In this document: one piece after another, positions 20,237 to 32,023 of the stretch
How positions within the stretch are numbered: the stretch's first letter is position 1
Layout: the number at the start of each line of letters is the position of its first letter
Assembly: GCF_001619985.1 (NCBI RefSeq)
Contig: NW_017264194.1
Coordinates: 1,483,511-1,547,510 of the forward strand
Direction: 5' to 3'
Origin: Xylona heveae TC161
Taxonomy: Eukaryota > Ascomycota > Xylonomycetes > Xylonales > Xylonaceae
Length of the DNA: 64,000 nt
The notes under the pieces: generated by a model
What the model saw: the letters and a program-made list of their open reading frames with translations, nothing else
Database searches by the model: none
What the model was told of the DNA's origin: nothing
Position numbers and translations under genes: made by a program

Positions 20237-22065
20237 CTACCTATTGCGACTTCTCTTGCCTCCTTCCCCTCCAGACGTGAAGCCAGCCCCACTTGCGCTT
20301 CTCTTCATCATGGACGGGCCAAGGCCGAGACTAATGCCCATGCCCATGCTGCTTCCCTCGCCGTGCCGACTCATAGGGACGCCGCCCACATCGCTAAAGC
20401 CCGCGCCGCTGGACTGTCTACTCATCGGCTCGGCGCCGGCCAGGACGTGCTGCGGCACGGCGGCGTGGGTTGCGGCCACTGCGGCGGTTGCAGTGCCGTT
20501 GACAGCTGCCTGTGCGAGAGCCGGGAAGAGTTCGGTGCGATGTTGCGCCGTACCCAGCGGGGCGCATAGACTATCAAGAAGTCGCTTGTCGACATGCTCG
20601 GGAGGAGCTGTGCTCACAAGGCGCTGGATCCTGACAAGGTCGTCCTCGGCGTCTTCCGGGCGAAGCGGGGGAGGCGGTGGAGCGACGCCAGTTTTGGTGA
20701 TGACTGAGGACGGAAGAAAAACTGGAAAGGACGATGGGAAAGAAGCATTGTTTCCGTTGCGTTCAGATGACGCGAGGTCGCCGAGAATGTTCAAGCCGGC
20801 AGGGCCAGCAGTGTTGCGTGTCGATCGAGTTGCATGGAAAGACTGGTTGGCGGCACGATCCATGGCTGGTGCAACAAAGGGCGAAGCACGCTCACTGAAA
20901 TCGCCCTCCTTGTTTGCGATTCCTCCTTCGCCTGCACCGCCTTCTTCGCCCTCGCTGGGTTCGGCCTCGCCGTTGGCCTTGTCACCGTTGTTCTCTCCCT
21001 GCGCCTTGAGAGAAGCAAAGTACTGCGCGGCAGCAATCGCTGCGGTGTTGAGGTGCATGGAGAGCTCTTTCTCCGTAAACAATCTCTCGATAGAATAGAG
21101 AGGCGCCTCCATCTGCGTTGCAGTGAGTTTTGTTTTCGCATCTCGGTATGGGGATGCAATGCCCGTCTCAAAAGTCTTTCCGGGAACAGGCGAGCCAACA
21201 TCAAACTCCTCAAAGACTTTACGCTTCCGCTTGTTTCCTGCCTCGCCGATTATATTGCCAAGATCATCGCCCTCGCCCTGGCGATTCCGCGTGTGTCTTG
21301 TCTTGCGGTTGCTATGCGCACCGCCAGGACTGGCGGGGTTGGTGATGCTGAATTGGTTTGGATGGAGGAGAAGCGCATTGCTATCGGCAATATCAAGGTG
21401 TTCTTTCTCTCGCACAAGGCGGTTCTTCTTCTGTCCCACGGTCTGGGTCAGTCGTTCTCGAACGGTATGAGAGAGCTGACGGTGCTCCTCCTGCGCGAGC
21501 CTGACTTTATATTGTGTGACTTGATTGAGGTCGGCAATGGTCCGTTCATAGCGATGCTGAATGCAGACTTAGCAATCAAAACTCATTCGACACTCTTCTA
21601 CTGAAGGAATATACTCCGGAGAAACGGAATACTTACCTCAAGCATTGTTAGATTTGCGTCCCGGTCCTCCATTGCGTCGTTTACTTCATCGGTAAATTTT
21701 GAATACCATCTGCCAGAGAGGGCTGCAGCGTCCCCATCCAGACGCCATTGGCCGTTTGAACCGCCTCCCAGCGCAGCGCTTACTACTTCAGCAATGTCAT
21801 CCCCCATATCATCCAGTGGTGCCTCTGAGTAAGGATTTGCGCGCATAATCAGGTTCATGTCAACCTGCAACGCTTGGAGCTGCTGGCGATAATGCGTATC
21901 TCGATTTTGAGCAAACGCCGCAGTCAATTCATTGAGTCGTTCTGAAAGGAGACTCCGCCGTTTGTCGCGCTTCGACAGTGGCTGCGGCGGGGGGGTTGGC
22001 GATCGCATTCTGTCCATTTTGTGGGATCCCACCGCAGATATGCTTGGTGAGGGTGAGTGTGCCAT
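20237..22065 (-). CDS. Sds3-like subunit of the Rpd3/Sin3 histone deacetylase complex
   Basis: Two exons (22065-21637 and 21556-20237; intron 80 nt, frame kept) encode 582 residues. Sds3-family proteins are structural subunits of the large Rpd3-Sin3 deacetylase complex and support transcriptional repression. The N-terminal core has the family pattern SKRDKRRSLLSERLNELTAA, then RDTHYRQQLQALQVDMNLI and WYSKFTDEVNDAMEDRDANL. After the splice it continues with a helical segment (REKEHLDIADSNALLLHPNQ), then NPASPGGAHSNRKTRHTRNR and a later LYSIERLFTEKELSMHLNTA block conserved in Eurotiales. The last 200 residues are low-complexity and end in a basic KRSRNR tail suited to nuclear import. The match is to yeast Sds3 and to Aspergillus deacetylase-complex subunits; Dep1 is the nearest alternative. 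Confidence 0.85.
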
Positions 22066-23621
22066 GGTTTTGAAAATTGATTTGAAGATACGGAAAGCTC
22101 GAAGATTGTTCGTGCCAGGTTTGGGCTGTCAGACGAAACCAAACCCTAGTGTTCTTCAATAGCCGCAATCGCCAGGCTCGTAGCACCACTTGATCAGACC
22201 TTGAATTTTCCAAGGGCGCAAGCTTTCGAGGCCCTAATGAAGAAAATCTGATTTCTTGAATCTCCTGAGAACTTGTCTATCTGATCTCTCTTGGTTCCAA
22301 AGCGCACGAATCACACAGTCGCTAGGAATGCAAGCCGGATGCGCACCGTTGACAGCAATATTTGCTATCTTCAGTGTTTCGAAGCCCGGAGCGGTGATAG
22401 TGATCAAATTTGACCAAATATGGTTTGATTTAAAGGAGAGGAAAAAAATCAACAAAAACTGGAGCAAAACAGTGCGGCTTCCATGTGCAAGAGTTGTGGA
22501 TGAAGCTCTCCAGCAAAGCCGATGATCCAGTATCAATACCAAACCACAATCGATGCGCATTACAATACGCTACGGCGAGCGAAGCGCGCCATATGGCAGC
22601 CTTGATTCTTCTCCATCTCTTCAGGTCAAGTCTAAGCCCGATTTGGACGGCAAAGGAGATAGCACCGATTTGGTTTAGCCGATCTCAGAAAGCGAGACCA
22701 AAGGACCAAAGTATGCTCCTTCCTACGAGTTTGAAAAGTCTCAGCAATTTCTTGGGCTTCGAATTGCCTCATTGGATTCTCATCGAGTATGACAGCAAGC
22801 AAGAAAGCAGTGTAGTAGATATCGATTCAAGTAAATATAGACACAAATATTGATAAAGTGACCACTAAACTGCATGAATTACCAATGTCTTCATTGCTAG
22901 CAAATCATTTCGCCATTATGTGTATGATCGTAGTGTTTCCTTTATTTTTCATCGCTCATTGCGTTTTTTCACCAGTAACTCATTCCCCTAATGATCCATG
23001 AAAAGAGGTGGGTACAAAGGGTTTGGACGGGTTCGTGGAAGTATGTGCGCATATATGATGTATTTACATAGGAAATATCCGTGCCCATTACGCCCATCCG
23101 TCTATAGCAAAAAAACAAAAATAAAAAAAATAAAAAACAAGTGAAACCGGGACGCACACGCTGGGATTAAAATCCAATAGGCAGAAAAACGAGAAGGGTA
23201 TGTGTACGGAAAGAAATAATAAAAAAAAGCCTGCCAGGGTGGAGTCCCCGATCCAACCCAACCACATTCTCATCTCCTCCCCAATCCCAAAGTCGGATAG
23301 AACTCCAGCGTAGGAGTTCGCAGTCAAATTTCTAGTGGAGCTGTTCAGAATCCGAACTGCTTGGAGGACAAACAAAAGATGGCAGATTAACCATTCTTGA
23401 GGGACTTAGACAAAGACAAGAAAATGTAGGATTTTTTCCAGCAAAATTGAAACAATTGTAAAAGTTCATCCCAGACGTCAGCGTATGTGCTAAAGCGAAG
23501 CCCTGAATCTCATAGACGCATAAATTCAAACATAAAAAGCCAACCCATATGTCATAGATTCGTTGAGATGACAACACCAGTTTCCCATCAAGAGGGAAAC
23601 TATGCAGTTCATTTTCAGAAT
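22066..23621. other. Intergenic region, no supported gene
   Basis: This 1556 bp separates the Sds3-like start from the stop of the 675-residue gene, both minus, so it is the Sds3-like promoter plus a terminator. Short open frames on both strands show no family resemblance and no splice pattern that extends them. The right part is A/T-rich. Confidence 0.55.
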
Positions 23622-25723
23622 TTACAGAGATCTTCGAATGACGAAGACGCCGACTTCAACGCCAGTTGTCGGACAAGGGGGATCTTCGTACGGCCGAGAG
23701 AGAACAGCATCGAGGATTTCCTGCAGCAAATGGGTAGGAATGACGTCCGAGTCCGCAGAAAACTTTCGTGCTTTCCGAAAGTATCGACCAAGACCTTCCC
23801 GCAGCCGGGGCTTCTCTTGCCGAATCCACCAATTTGCCCATGCTTTGCGGTCAAGTAGAACGTCTTGTTTTGATGAATGAACTAGGGAAAAGGTCGAACC
23901 CGTCGCTGTCGTTGCCGTTGCGGGACGTATCTCAGGCCGGCTGAGGGTACCTTCCCGGTTAAGCTGCTGACATAAACCACGAATCTTTCGTGTCATGACT
24001 TCATATGAGAGTAAATCATCGCCAAGTCCCGTGCCACTGAGTGCAATCCCCAGGTCGGCAGTCAGCTCATTCACCACAACCAGCGAACGAAGCGCCGGAT
24101 CCAAGATGGGACCGAGGTAGAGCTCAGAGAAGGTTCGGGCGCCTTGCCGCGTAGGATACACAAAGAGCAAAGATCCGCCGTCCGAAGCGAGCTCGGCCAG
24201 ACGATCGACGAGGATGGAGGGGCCAGCAGCGGAAAATAAATCGCGAATCTCAGATGAGCTACTCGGTGGAATGTAACGCTCCACCAAGGAGAGATGCATG
24301 CTCGAAGGGGGAACGACAGTATAAGGCGAGGCAGGGAGTGGTGTGCTGGTACCTCTTTCTTGAGGATCCGGCACCGGCACAGCACTATTGAACACTACGC
24401 TGCTGAAATAATCTTCTCCACCTTGCACGGTGCTCGGGGTCCCTGGAGGTGACGATGGCAAATCTTCGAGGCTGAAGCGCGGTGGTACAGCATGGACGGC
24501 ATTGATCCAGGTAGTCTGGCCTGGCGGTAAGACTTCATTGATAGCGTTAATGAGCGAAGGAAAAATAGTTGGACTAGAGCAAGGAAAAGGCAAAGCCTGC
24601 GACAGCACACGAACGGAGGGCCCCGTGCTCGATGAAGTATTGACGCTGGAGACTGCATGACATGAGTCAGTATCGTGAAATTTAACGTGGTTCTCATCAG
24701 AGGAAAACAATGGAGTGTGAACGCACCGAGCGCCTTGATACCGGCTTCGTACCACAGGCCTCCATCAGCTGCTCCTTCCTGGCTCTGCGGCGTCGGTAGC
24801 CGGGGTGCCATGGGGCCTTGAGAATCCGGACGCCCACTGCTGTCATTGGCATCGGATTGTATTCGGTGGCCATCCCCGCTGTCTCCGGTCTCTTCAGCGT
24901 CAAAATTTGAGGTTCTGTTTCTTGGAGGCTGGGGCTGGGTTAATATATCAGATGGCGTTTCTGGGGTTTCCGAGTTCTCTGGAGGGTCCTTTGGTGCAGG
25001 GGACGGAGTCCAGTCCATTGCACCATTGTCATCGGGCGGAGTGAGCATGAAGGAATACTGAGGGCGCGAGTGCATTGGTTGATGACTGTCATCAATATTC
25101 CCCATTCCATGAAGGCCTAGTCCTCGTGGGTCACCGGTGTTCAGGTCCAGGGGTCCCATTTCAGCAAGCCGCAATGGGCTAAGGAAGACTTGATCCGTAG
25201 CTACGAGGCGGCGTTCATGCAATTCGCTCAGGAGTTGTCGAGATCGTGACCGAATCAAGTCGGCATGAGAGGACGTAATACTGTGAAGGTCAAACGGGAG
25301 ACGTTGCTGCCTCCCAGGTTGCCAAAGCGTCGATTTTACGGCAACGGATTCGCGAGGCCTCCGCGGGGTATGTTGTAATGGTCGAGGAGCAACGGATTTG
25401 GAGGCTGAAAATTCAGGCCCCACGGTATTGGAACGGACTAAACGATGCGGCCGGTCTCGAGGAAAGGTATGGTGTAGGTAACTATTGGGATGGCGGGTCC
25501 CTCGTCTCTTCAAGGGGCTCTCGTTTTCCAGATTTACTGCCACCTTATTCTCTGTGCTGGCGTTACTTTCCAGGGCATCCGTACTGGAACAAATCTCGTC
25601 ATTCGTGTCAGGGATTTGGCGAGAAATGAAAGGAGACAACTGCGGCGGAGATGCAGGCAAAGCAATCTCTACAGGCAAATCGGAGGAATCAATCCCTGCG
25701 ACTGCATGTCCAGGAGGACCCAT
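23622..25723 (-). CDS. Conserved fungal protein of unknown function (675 residues)
   Basis: Two exons (25723-24727 and 24652-23622; intron 74 nt with GTGCGT donor and CTGAC-like branch site) keep frame and encode 675 residues. I do not recognise a named family. Residues 1-330 are Ser/Pro/Asp-rich and look disordered, with a short ordered island DLIRSRSRQLLSELHERRLV and ATDQVFLSPLRLAEMGPLDL. The second exon looks globular: LPPGQTTWINAVHAVPPRFS, a block around SILVDRLAELASDGGSLLFV, YPTRQGARTFSELYLGPILD, and a C-terminal KAWANWWIRQEKPRLREGLG through TTGVEVGVFVIRRSL. The GSLLFVYPTRQGA and LGPILDPALRSLVV segments suggest an alpha/beta domain of Rossmann type, which is only a guess. The long upstream region may carry its promoter and leader. 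Confidence 0.75.
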
Positions 25724-28700
25724 GAGCCAGCCAACGCTGGATCCAGGTTGTTAAATTGTAAGGCGTGTGCGCGCGGTGGACTGTGTGGGCGGCCACCACC
25801 AAGGACTCGTCTTCTCCCTCCCACTTTCTCTTTAGTGGGGCAGGTGAGAGGGAAAAGTAGAGAATGGCAGAGGAGAAAACGAGGGTAAGCTTGCCGGGCA
25901 ATGAAGCAGGAACGCACGGAGGGTTGAACCGAGGGGTTGGCAAGGCGATCAAATCTCAGTTCCGAGAGTTGGATGAAAGGATTATGTTGCGTGCGAGTAT
26001 GTATGTCTAAGAGCTGAAGGAGAGAAGTGATTGAAGATTCGAAGTTACCCAGGCAGCTTCCGGGGATAGTGTGGACCGAAGATCGGAGAGATGGAGGGTG
26101 TGGGTGTACGTGTGTGGGACAAGTCAGTCTAGTCAGGATCAAACACAAGATCCCCAAAGCGCGGCGAGGGACGAGAACGGTGGTGCAGGACAGTCAGCCA
26201 AAAGTATGGCGACGGCGACCCAGGCAAGGGCGGAACCGACTTTGAGACGAGCGAAAGAGCGTGGGATGGCGGAACGAGCAAGGATGAGGAACGAATAGGT
26301 AAGCAGACTACTGGCCCGTCGCAGAAACAGCTGAAGGTGTGGAGCCCAAACGGCCGAAAGGCGAGCGGAAAGCAGTTTCTGGGTCGATACTGGCGACTTT
26401 GGGGGACGTATGGAGTTTGTCCGTAAGAGCGCTGCGTTACTGCAAAGGCAGGAAAGGGCAGGCCCGTATATCTATGCGACGAGCGGACGAGGCGTGGAGA
26501 TGAGGCAACGAGCCGTTGAAAGGAAGTGCTGCATTCAATCGATACCTTGGAAAGGTAGACTGGTCAAAAGTCAGTTACAGGTATAGTTGTGGGGAAGAAC
26601 GGCAGGCCGCACGGAAGACGGGAGAAGGTGGTGAAAATCAAAAGCAAGAAAGGTACGCAACAGCGGAGGTACGTACAACACGCACGCACGCACGCACACA
26701 GGCCCTGAGGTTGGGTTAAGTTTAGCAGGTCGTATGTACAGTAGTATTAAGTGGATAAAAAGAGCAGGACGACGGGTAAGCCGCTCCCTTTTTGCCTTTT
26801 AGTTCCTCTAGGTGGGTAAGGGATTTAGAAGGAAAGGCCAGGGTAAGGCCATGGACTCACTGGTCCGAGCGAGTAGAACTCGGTCTAGACGTGTGGAGGA
26901 TTCACTCACTAACCAACATAGTGCGCCACGACCACTGACGAGTCCAAGAGAACCAGCTAAGTCATCTCGTCCTATAACTCGAGTCGTCAGGGTAAATTCA
27001 GCCGACCGACCCACGTTAAACGAAATAGAGAGAAAGCGAACAAATGGACAAAAGTAACTTCTACTCGCCGCTTAGGCTAGACCTCCACATCCGATCAAGT
27101 GTCTGCGACCTTAGGTGGTTCCTCCTGGACCCGGACAAACTACCTTAGGTCCCCAGACACCAATTGTTGAAAGAAATCAACCGACGAGGATCATCCATGA
27201 TCGATTCTGGCCTTTGTGAATGTGAAAGGCCCGGTCAGCCGAGAGGGGCATCCTGTTGAGCGGAATTAAGAGTCAGGACGGAACAAAATAGAAAGGAAGC
27301 GAAAAGAAATAAAAAATTGAAAATAAAAATTGACAATAATTAGTGGACGGGAAGAAACCCAAAGGACAACAAACTCGGCCTGGAAAAGGCTCAGATTTGC
27401 ACTCTTTCGCCATCATCATGTTATTGTCGCTCTGCATTGCTTCCTTGACGGACTGAGCAAAATAACAAACCTAAACACAGCCCGTGTCTGAACCCGTTCC
27501 TTCCTGCCCATGAACGAGGTGGCCCATATTTTCCCCATCATGATCTGCTGCGATAAATATTTCCCGAGATAACTGCTCTATCATTGACAGTCCACAATCG
27601 CACTAGCACGCAATCATCGCAAGCGGCCAAAGTGCTTTTTTTCTTACCGTAGTTCGTCAATTAGCTCATTTCTCCATTACTCTTCTCTGCCCCAGTCTGA
27701 CCACTATAAACACAAATCGATAACTACTTTATGGAGCTATTTACAGCGTTAGTATCGAATCTCCAGTATTTGTGTGGGCGACGATCATCGTCGTATTCTG
27801 CCAGGCGATGGGTGCATAATGCACTATGTAGCGAGTTCTTGGTGGGGACAACCGAAGCAAGCGACGGCGTGTCGCGCGTGAAGCCAAGCGAGCGTGCCCT
27901 GGTGCGCTATATCCGAAGCCACGACCGGAGTCAGTTCCCTCGTTCCCCTCGCTCTCTGTCCCTTCCCGCCCCCCCTCCCTTCTTTCTCTCTGAGTGTTCG
28001 TCGTTCGTCTACTATTCGCCCGATAGTTGTAGAATTCTACCTTGTGTAACGCCGAATCCGGCATCTTACTTCTCCGTTTCGTCTTCTCACCAAAATGACT
28101 GTACACGTAGGCGTACTCGAGTCAGGCCAAAAACACACGCACGCTGCCCAAAGCAGAGCCATGAGTCAAAATCAAGCCACCACGAATCAATGTGAGACTA
28201 TGGTCATCGGGTTGGGGACAAGCCAACATGGTGCAGCCAGGTAATGTTCAAAAGACGATTTTCGCAGAGCTGTCCTGTAGAATTAGAGAGAAAAAAATAA
28301 AAATAAAAACAGTAAAGTAGCATTTTCATCAAAAGCATCCCGGGCCAATTGATGATAATCGAAAATGGTGTCTGGATGCCGAGGACAGTCGTGGTCACTG
28401 TTGCATGTCTTCGCTTTTGGTTTCTGTAAGATTCATTTCTTGTCTGTAGCAGCAAGTCAACCCAGCCCAGCCATGGCGATGCGACGCACGCAGAAGAGTC
28501 AAGTTGAGCTGAGTTGAGTTAGGGGGTGACTTCCTGCCCAGCCTGCCTCACGGTACACAAGGACACGCGGCAAAACCACCCAGCCAAGAACGAGGCAAAT
28601 CCAGACATGGCGCTCAGACAGAGCTGTACACCGTAGCGAATTCGCGGCTTTGTCTCCCGGCATTATCTAAAGGGTAATGTGACAGTGGATTTGCGGGTAT

Positions 28701-30191
28701 GTGTGAGATCTATAGAAGTAGCTGGGCGTATTGAGGTACTGTGATAGACATCTAGCTAGCCCAACGAACAGTCTCTATCTTCTTAAAAAACCACTTCAGC
28801 ACAGTCCCCTGAAGATTGTTCACAATACAAGTACCACGCAATACCCTCATCTCGACTATTACGGAGTGCCCGACTCTAATATGAACCCTCAATTGACGGT
28901 TTCATCCATAAAGGCAATTACCTAAAAAGACCCATCAGTTTCAAGATCAATCATGCTCCCGCACATGCACGCTACATGCATAGCCATGTACAGAGGGAGG
29001 CATGCACAGCTGCATGGCTGATATAGTCTTGTTTTTGACTTGCACGCTAGAAGATCAGCTCCGAGAATTCCACCTTGGCTTGCCCGCCTGAAAAATATGA
29101 CATGAATATATTATATTTCAGCTTTATTGTTGCTCCTTTACTGGGTATATTTCAGTTTTATAGTTGCTACATTACTGGGTACATTTCAGCTTTGTGGTGC
29201 TACATTTACTGGGTTCTCCGACCTTACCTTTCAAGATTGATCATCCTAGCTCGCAACCTCTGCTCCCTCTGTAAGGTATTTGAAACATACTCAGGATATA
29301 ATAGGTACCATGTTAATTGCGGGTTGCGACTGTTGTGTTGCAGCATCGGTTTCAGCATGTTTCCCTCTTACCATTCTCGTTCGCTCGCTGGCTGGGCCTC
29401 GGGCCATCTTCGGGGGCTTTCCATTATCCGATAATTTACGTACAGCCAGTTATGTAGCCTCCATTCTGCTGCGCAATCTGCAATGTGTTTCCAAAATAAT
29501 TCATGTGCTGCTACCAGTGCACAAGAAAAGTGGAAGAAGACATTTCTTCTTGCCTTGGAGTGGAGTTGTTTCCCAAAAAAAGAGCGGCGTAGCTATGTCT
29601 GAGTTATCCCGTGTCGAAGTATATGTAGTTGGTTGGCGTGGCTTGGCTCAGGCAATAGTATATACTCAGTAAGCAACAGTCCCATTTGGCATATTTAGCC
29701 AGACTAAAGATTATGCGCGCAATCGACCGATCCAATTCTGTTCGCGGTTGCAGCGCTTCAATCTTTCCCATGTATTGATATGTGTTGTGCACCTCTGAAT
29801 TGTTGACATTTTACTATTTACGTAATGTGTGCCTTGATGAGATGCACGTGGAACAGGTATGGCAATGTCTTTTTATGACTCGCTTTGCAAGGAGAAAGCT
29901 CCTGATATCTCGATCCTCGACTCTGAACCCACTACGCAACGATTGAAGGAATGTAAAATTGTACGGCGCCTCCCAAGCAGGGGCAAGGTATCGAAAAAGT
30001 TATAAACAAAAAATGAAAATCGCTACCAGGGCCGGCCAAAGAGGACCTGATGTCTCGAAACAATTATATCAAACACGCCGAAAAATAAAAAATCTGAAAC
30101 GATCGCAAAGTGATGCTCAAGGTGCAATGCTCATCCCACTCTCCCTCCAACACAAAACTCCATGAGTATAAAACAGAGCAACGTCGTTAAT
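25724..30191. other. 4.5 kb region without a supportable gene
   Basis: This stretch lies upstream of the 675-residue gene and downstream of the permease gene (both minus). Composition is patchy: purine-rich plus strand from about 26000 to 27050, pyrimidine-rich around 27900-28100, AT-rich from 29000. No open frame has family resemblance or good splice extension. It contains a possible old LTR remnant at 27099-27371. It may include a long 5' leader of the minus-strand gene. Confidence 0.5.
27099..27371 (-). mobile_element. Possible old LTR-retroelement remnant (one LTR plus adjacent leader)
   Basis: A 207 bp segment at 27165-27371 starts TGTTG and ends CAACA, the terminal inverted bases usual for fungal Ty1/copia-type LTRs. 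Read on the minus strand, the LTR end is followed after two bases by TGGTGTCTGGGG, a position and TGG start suited to a primer-binding site. Next to it, at 27099-27120 and 27138-27160, are two inverted arms of about 22 bp with a 17 bp loop. No second LTR and no element protein is recognisable nearby, so if real it is an old fragment. The match could be chance. Confidence 0.25.
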
Positions 30192-32023
30192 TCAAAAACT
30201 ACCGCCACCCATCATACCGTCAATGGCGCGCTTGATAAAGTTACCCTTCTTCTCCTTGCGTGCAGCATAGTATCGGCGACCTTCCCGGAGGTCAATGTCC
30301 TTGGCGGCAATGAACCAAGCACCCTTGTAGTGGAAGCGAGCACCAAAATAGAGTAGAATGATAAGAATGACAGAGACATAGTTGGCGAAGAAAGTCTGCG
30401 CCGACGACTTTGCGTGGAGCGGCCAGACGGCGAGGTAGAACTCGACAACAATGAGAATCATGCACCAGACCAAACCCCACCACGCAGCAAAGGGGAAGGT
30501 CTTGGTCTTCCAAGGCAGCTCAGAGACACTGTGGCCCTGTGCTTTCCACGCAGCTCGGAAACGAATGTGCGACAGACAAATGAGGCCCCATGTGAAAAGG
30601 GTGAAGAGCGAAGTCAAGTTAGAAAGCCAGGTGAAAACCTCAGATGCGGTATGGTTGACGTTTAGGTAGGCAAGAGGCCAGCCAATAATGAAAACAAGCA
30701 ACAAACCGCCCCAGGGACGCCCTGATTTGTCGCACTTTGCGAAGATCTAAACATCAAAAGTACATTGTCAGACTCGTGTACGGGGGTCAACAGAGTGGAG
30801 GAAATGTTCCATACCTTGGGAGCCATCTTGAGATTTCCGAGACCCAGAATGGTGCGAGATCCCAGCAAAGGAGAGATGGATCCGGTCGACAGAACGGAGA
30901 CAAAAATCACAGCATTCATGATATGTGCCAGGGGCTCCACGCCAGCATTGCGGAACGCAATGACATATGGAGAAGCGTTGACACCGGAACCACCAAAGAG
31001 GTTGGGATCTTTGGGAGAGACGGTAATGGTAACCATGAGTGCACCGATAACGTAGAATAGTGAAAGGCGAACCCAAATGCTACGAACAGCAGCAGGCACA
31101 GCCTTGAGAGGGTTTCCGGCCTCGGCCGCAACAATTCCACTGCTCTCAGCGCCGCTCATGGCGAAAATACAGGTCGGCATTACACGCAGGAATCCTTTGA
31201 AGCCATTTATGAAGGGCATCTCGTTCCAGTAACGGAAACCAATTGCGTCTCCCTTGGGTCCTCCTCCAGCGGAGATGACTGTAGTCGGAAAAAAATAAGC
31301 ATTAGTTAACTGGCCGTGGTAAAATGATGTATTCAAAGTAATCCATACCGATACAGGAGATGATCACAACGACGATCCAGAAGAGTTTGATCGAAGACGC
31401 AGTGACCTCGAATTCTCCCCAGATATTGACAGCGCCAATATTGATGACGATGATGACAATAGCCCATATAGTGACCCAAGCAGGTATTGGGACCTTGTCT
31501 GTCCAAAAGCCTAGTACTGTACACAAGCCCTGCACGTGGTGTATTAGCGATGCTCCAGATCCGAATCAAGTATATCCTTCCAAAATGTATTTACCTGGAT
31601 TTCATTTGCCATTGTGATGGGCGAGCTGAAGAAAGTGGCCCAACCGAGTGCAAAACCCATGGACGGATCGATGAATTTGGACGACCATCGCACAAATGCA
31701 GACGGAAGAGGATACATGACAGCCAATTCTCCAATTGACTGATTGACGGCCCACACAACTGTACCGGACAAGACATATCCAAGGAAGATACTTGCTGGGC
31801 CGCCTCGAGTCAAGGAAGTACCAGAGCCTAGCCATAGACCCATTCCGATGGAAGACCCAATTCCAACCATGGTCAGGTGGCGAGAGCCAAGGCGGCGCTG
31901 CAGTCCGTAGTCGGCTCCATGATCTTCGAGAATTTCGCCGACCTCAACATCAGACTGAGGAGGAGAAGAACCATCCAAGGTCTTCTCGTTCAGTTGTACG
32001 GTCTTCTGGTCCTGGTCCGTCAT
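30192..32023 (-). CDS. Amino-acid permease (APC superfamily, fungal AAT family)
   Basis: Four exons (32023-31595, 31529-31349, 31278-30815, 30746-30192), all with GT/AG introns in frame, give 542 residues. The cytosolic N-tail leads into the first-helix motif MVGIGSSIGMGLWLGSGTSL, the substrate-binding GxG region typical of yeast-type amino-acid permeases. About 12 membrane helices follow; the family consensus region reads AMSGAESSGIVAAEAGNP, close to the usual F-x-G-x-E-x-x-x-x-x-A-x-E-x-x-N-P. A later block is GSRTILGLGNLKMAPK, then IFAKCDKSGRPWGGLL. The C-tail is basic. Such proteins import amino acids with protons at the plasma membrane. Specificity cannot be read; the APE-like motif is normal. 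GATA motifs upstream suggest nitrogen control. Confidence 0.93.

Noticed and set aside
27731-28195. 154-codon plus-strand open frame in the 4.5 kb gene-poor region
   Set aside because: Opposite strand is also open, sequence is pyrimidine-rich and no domain is visible.
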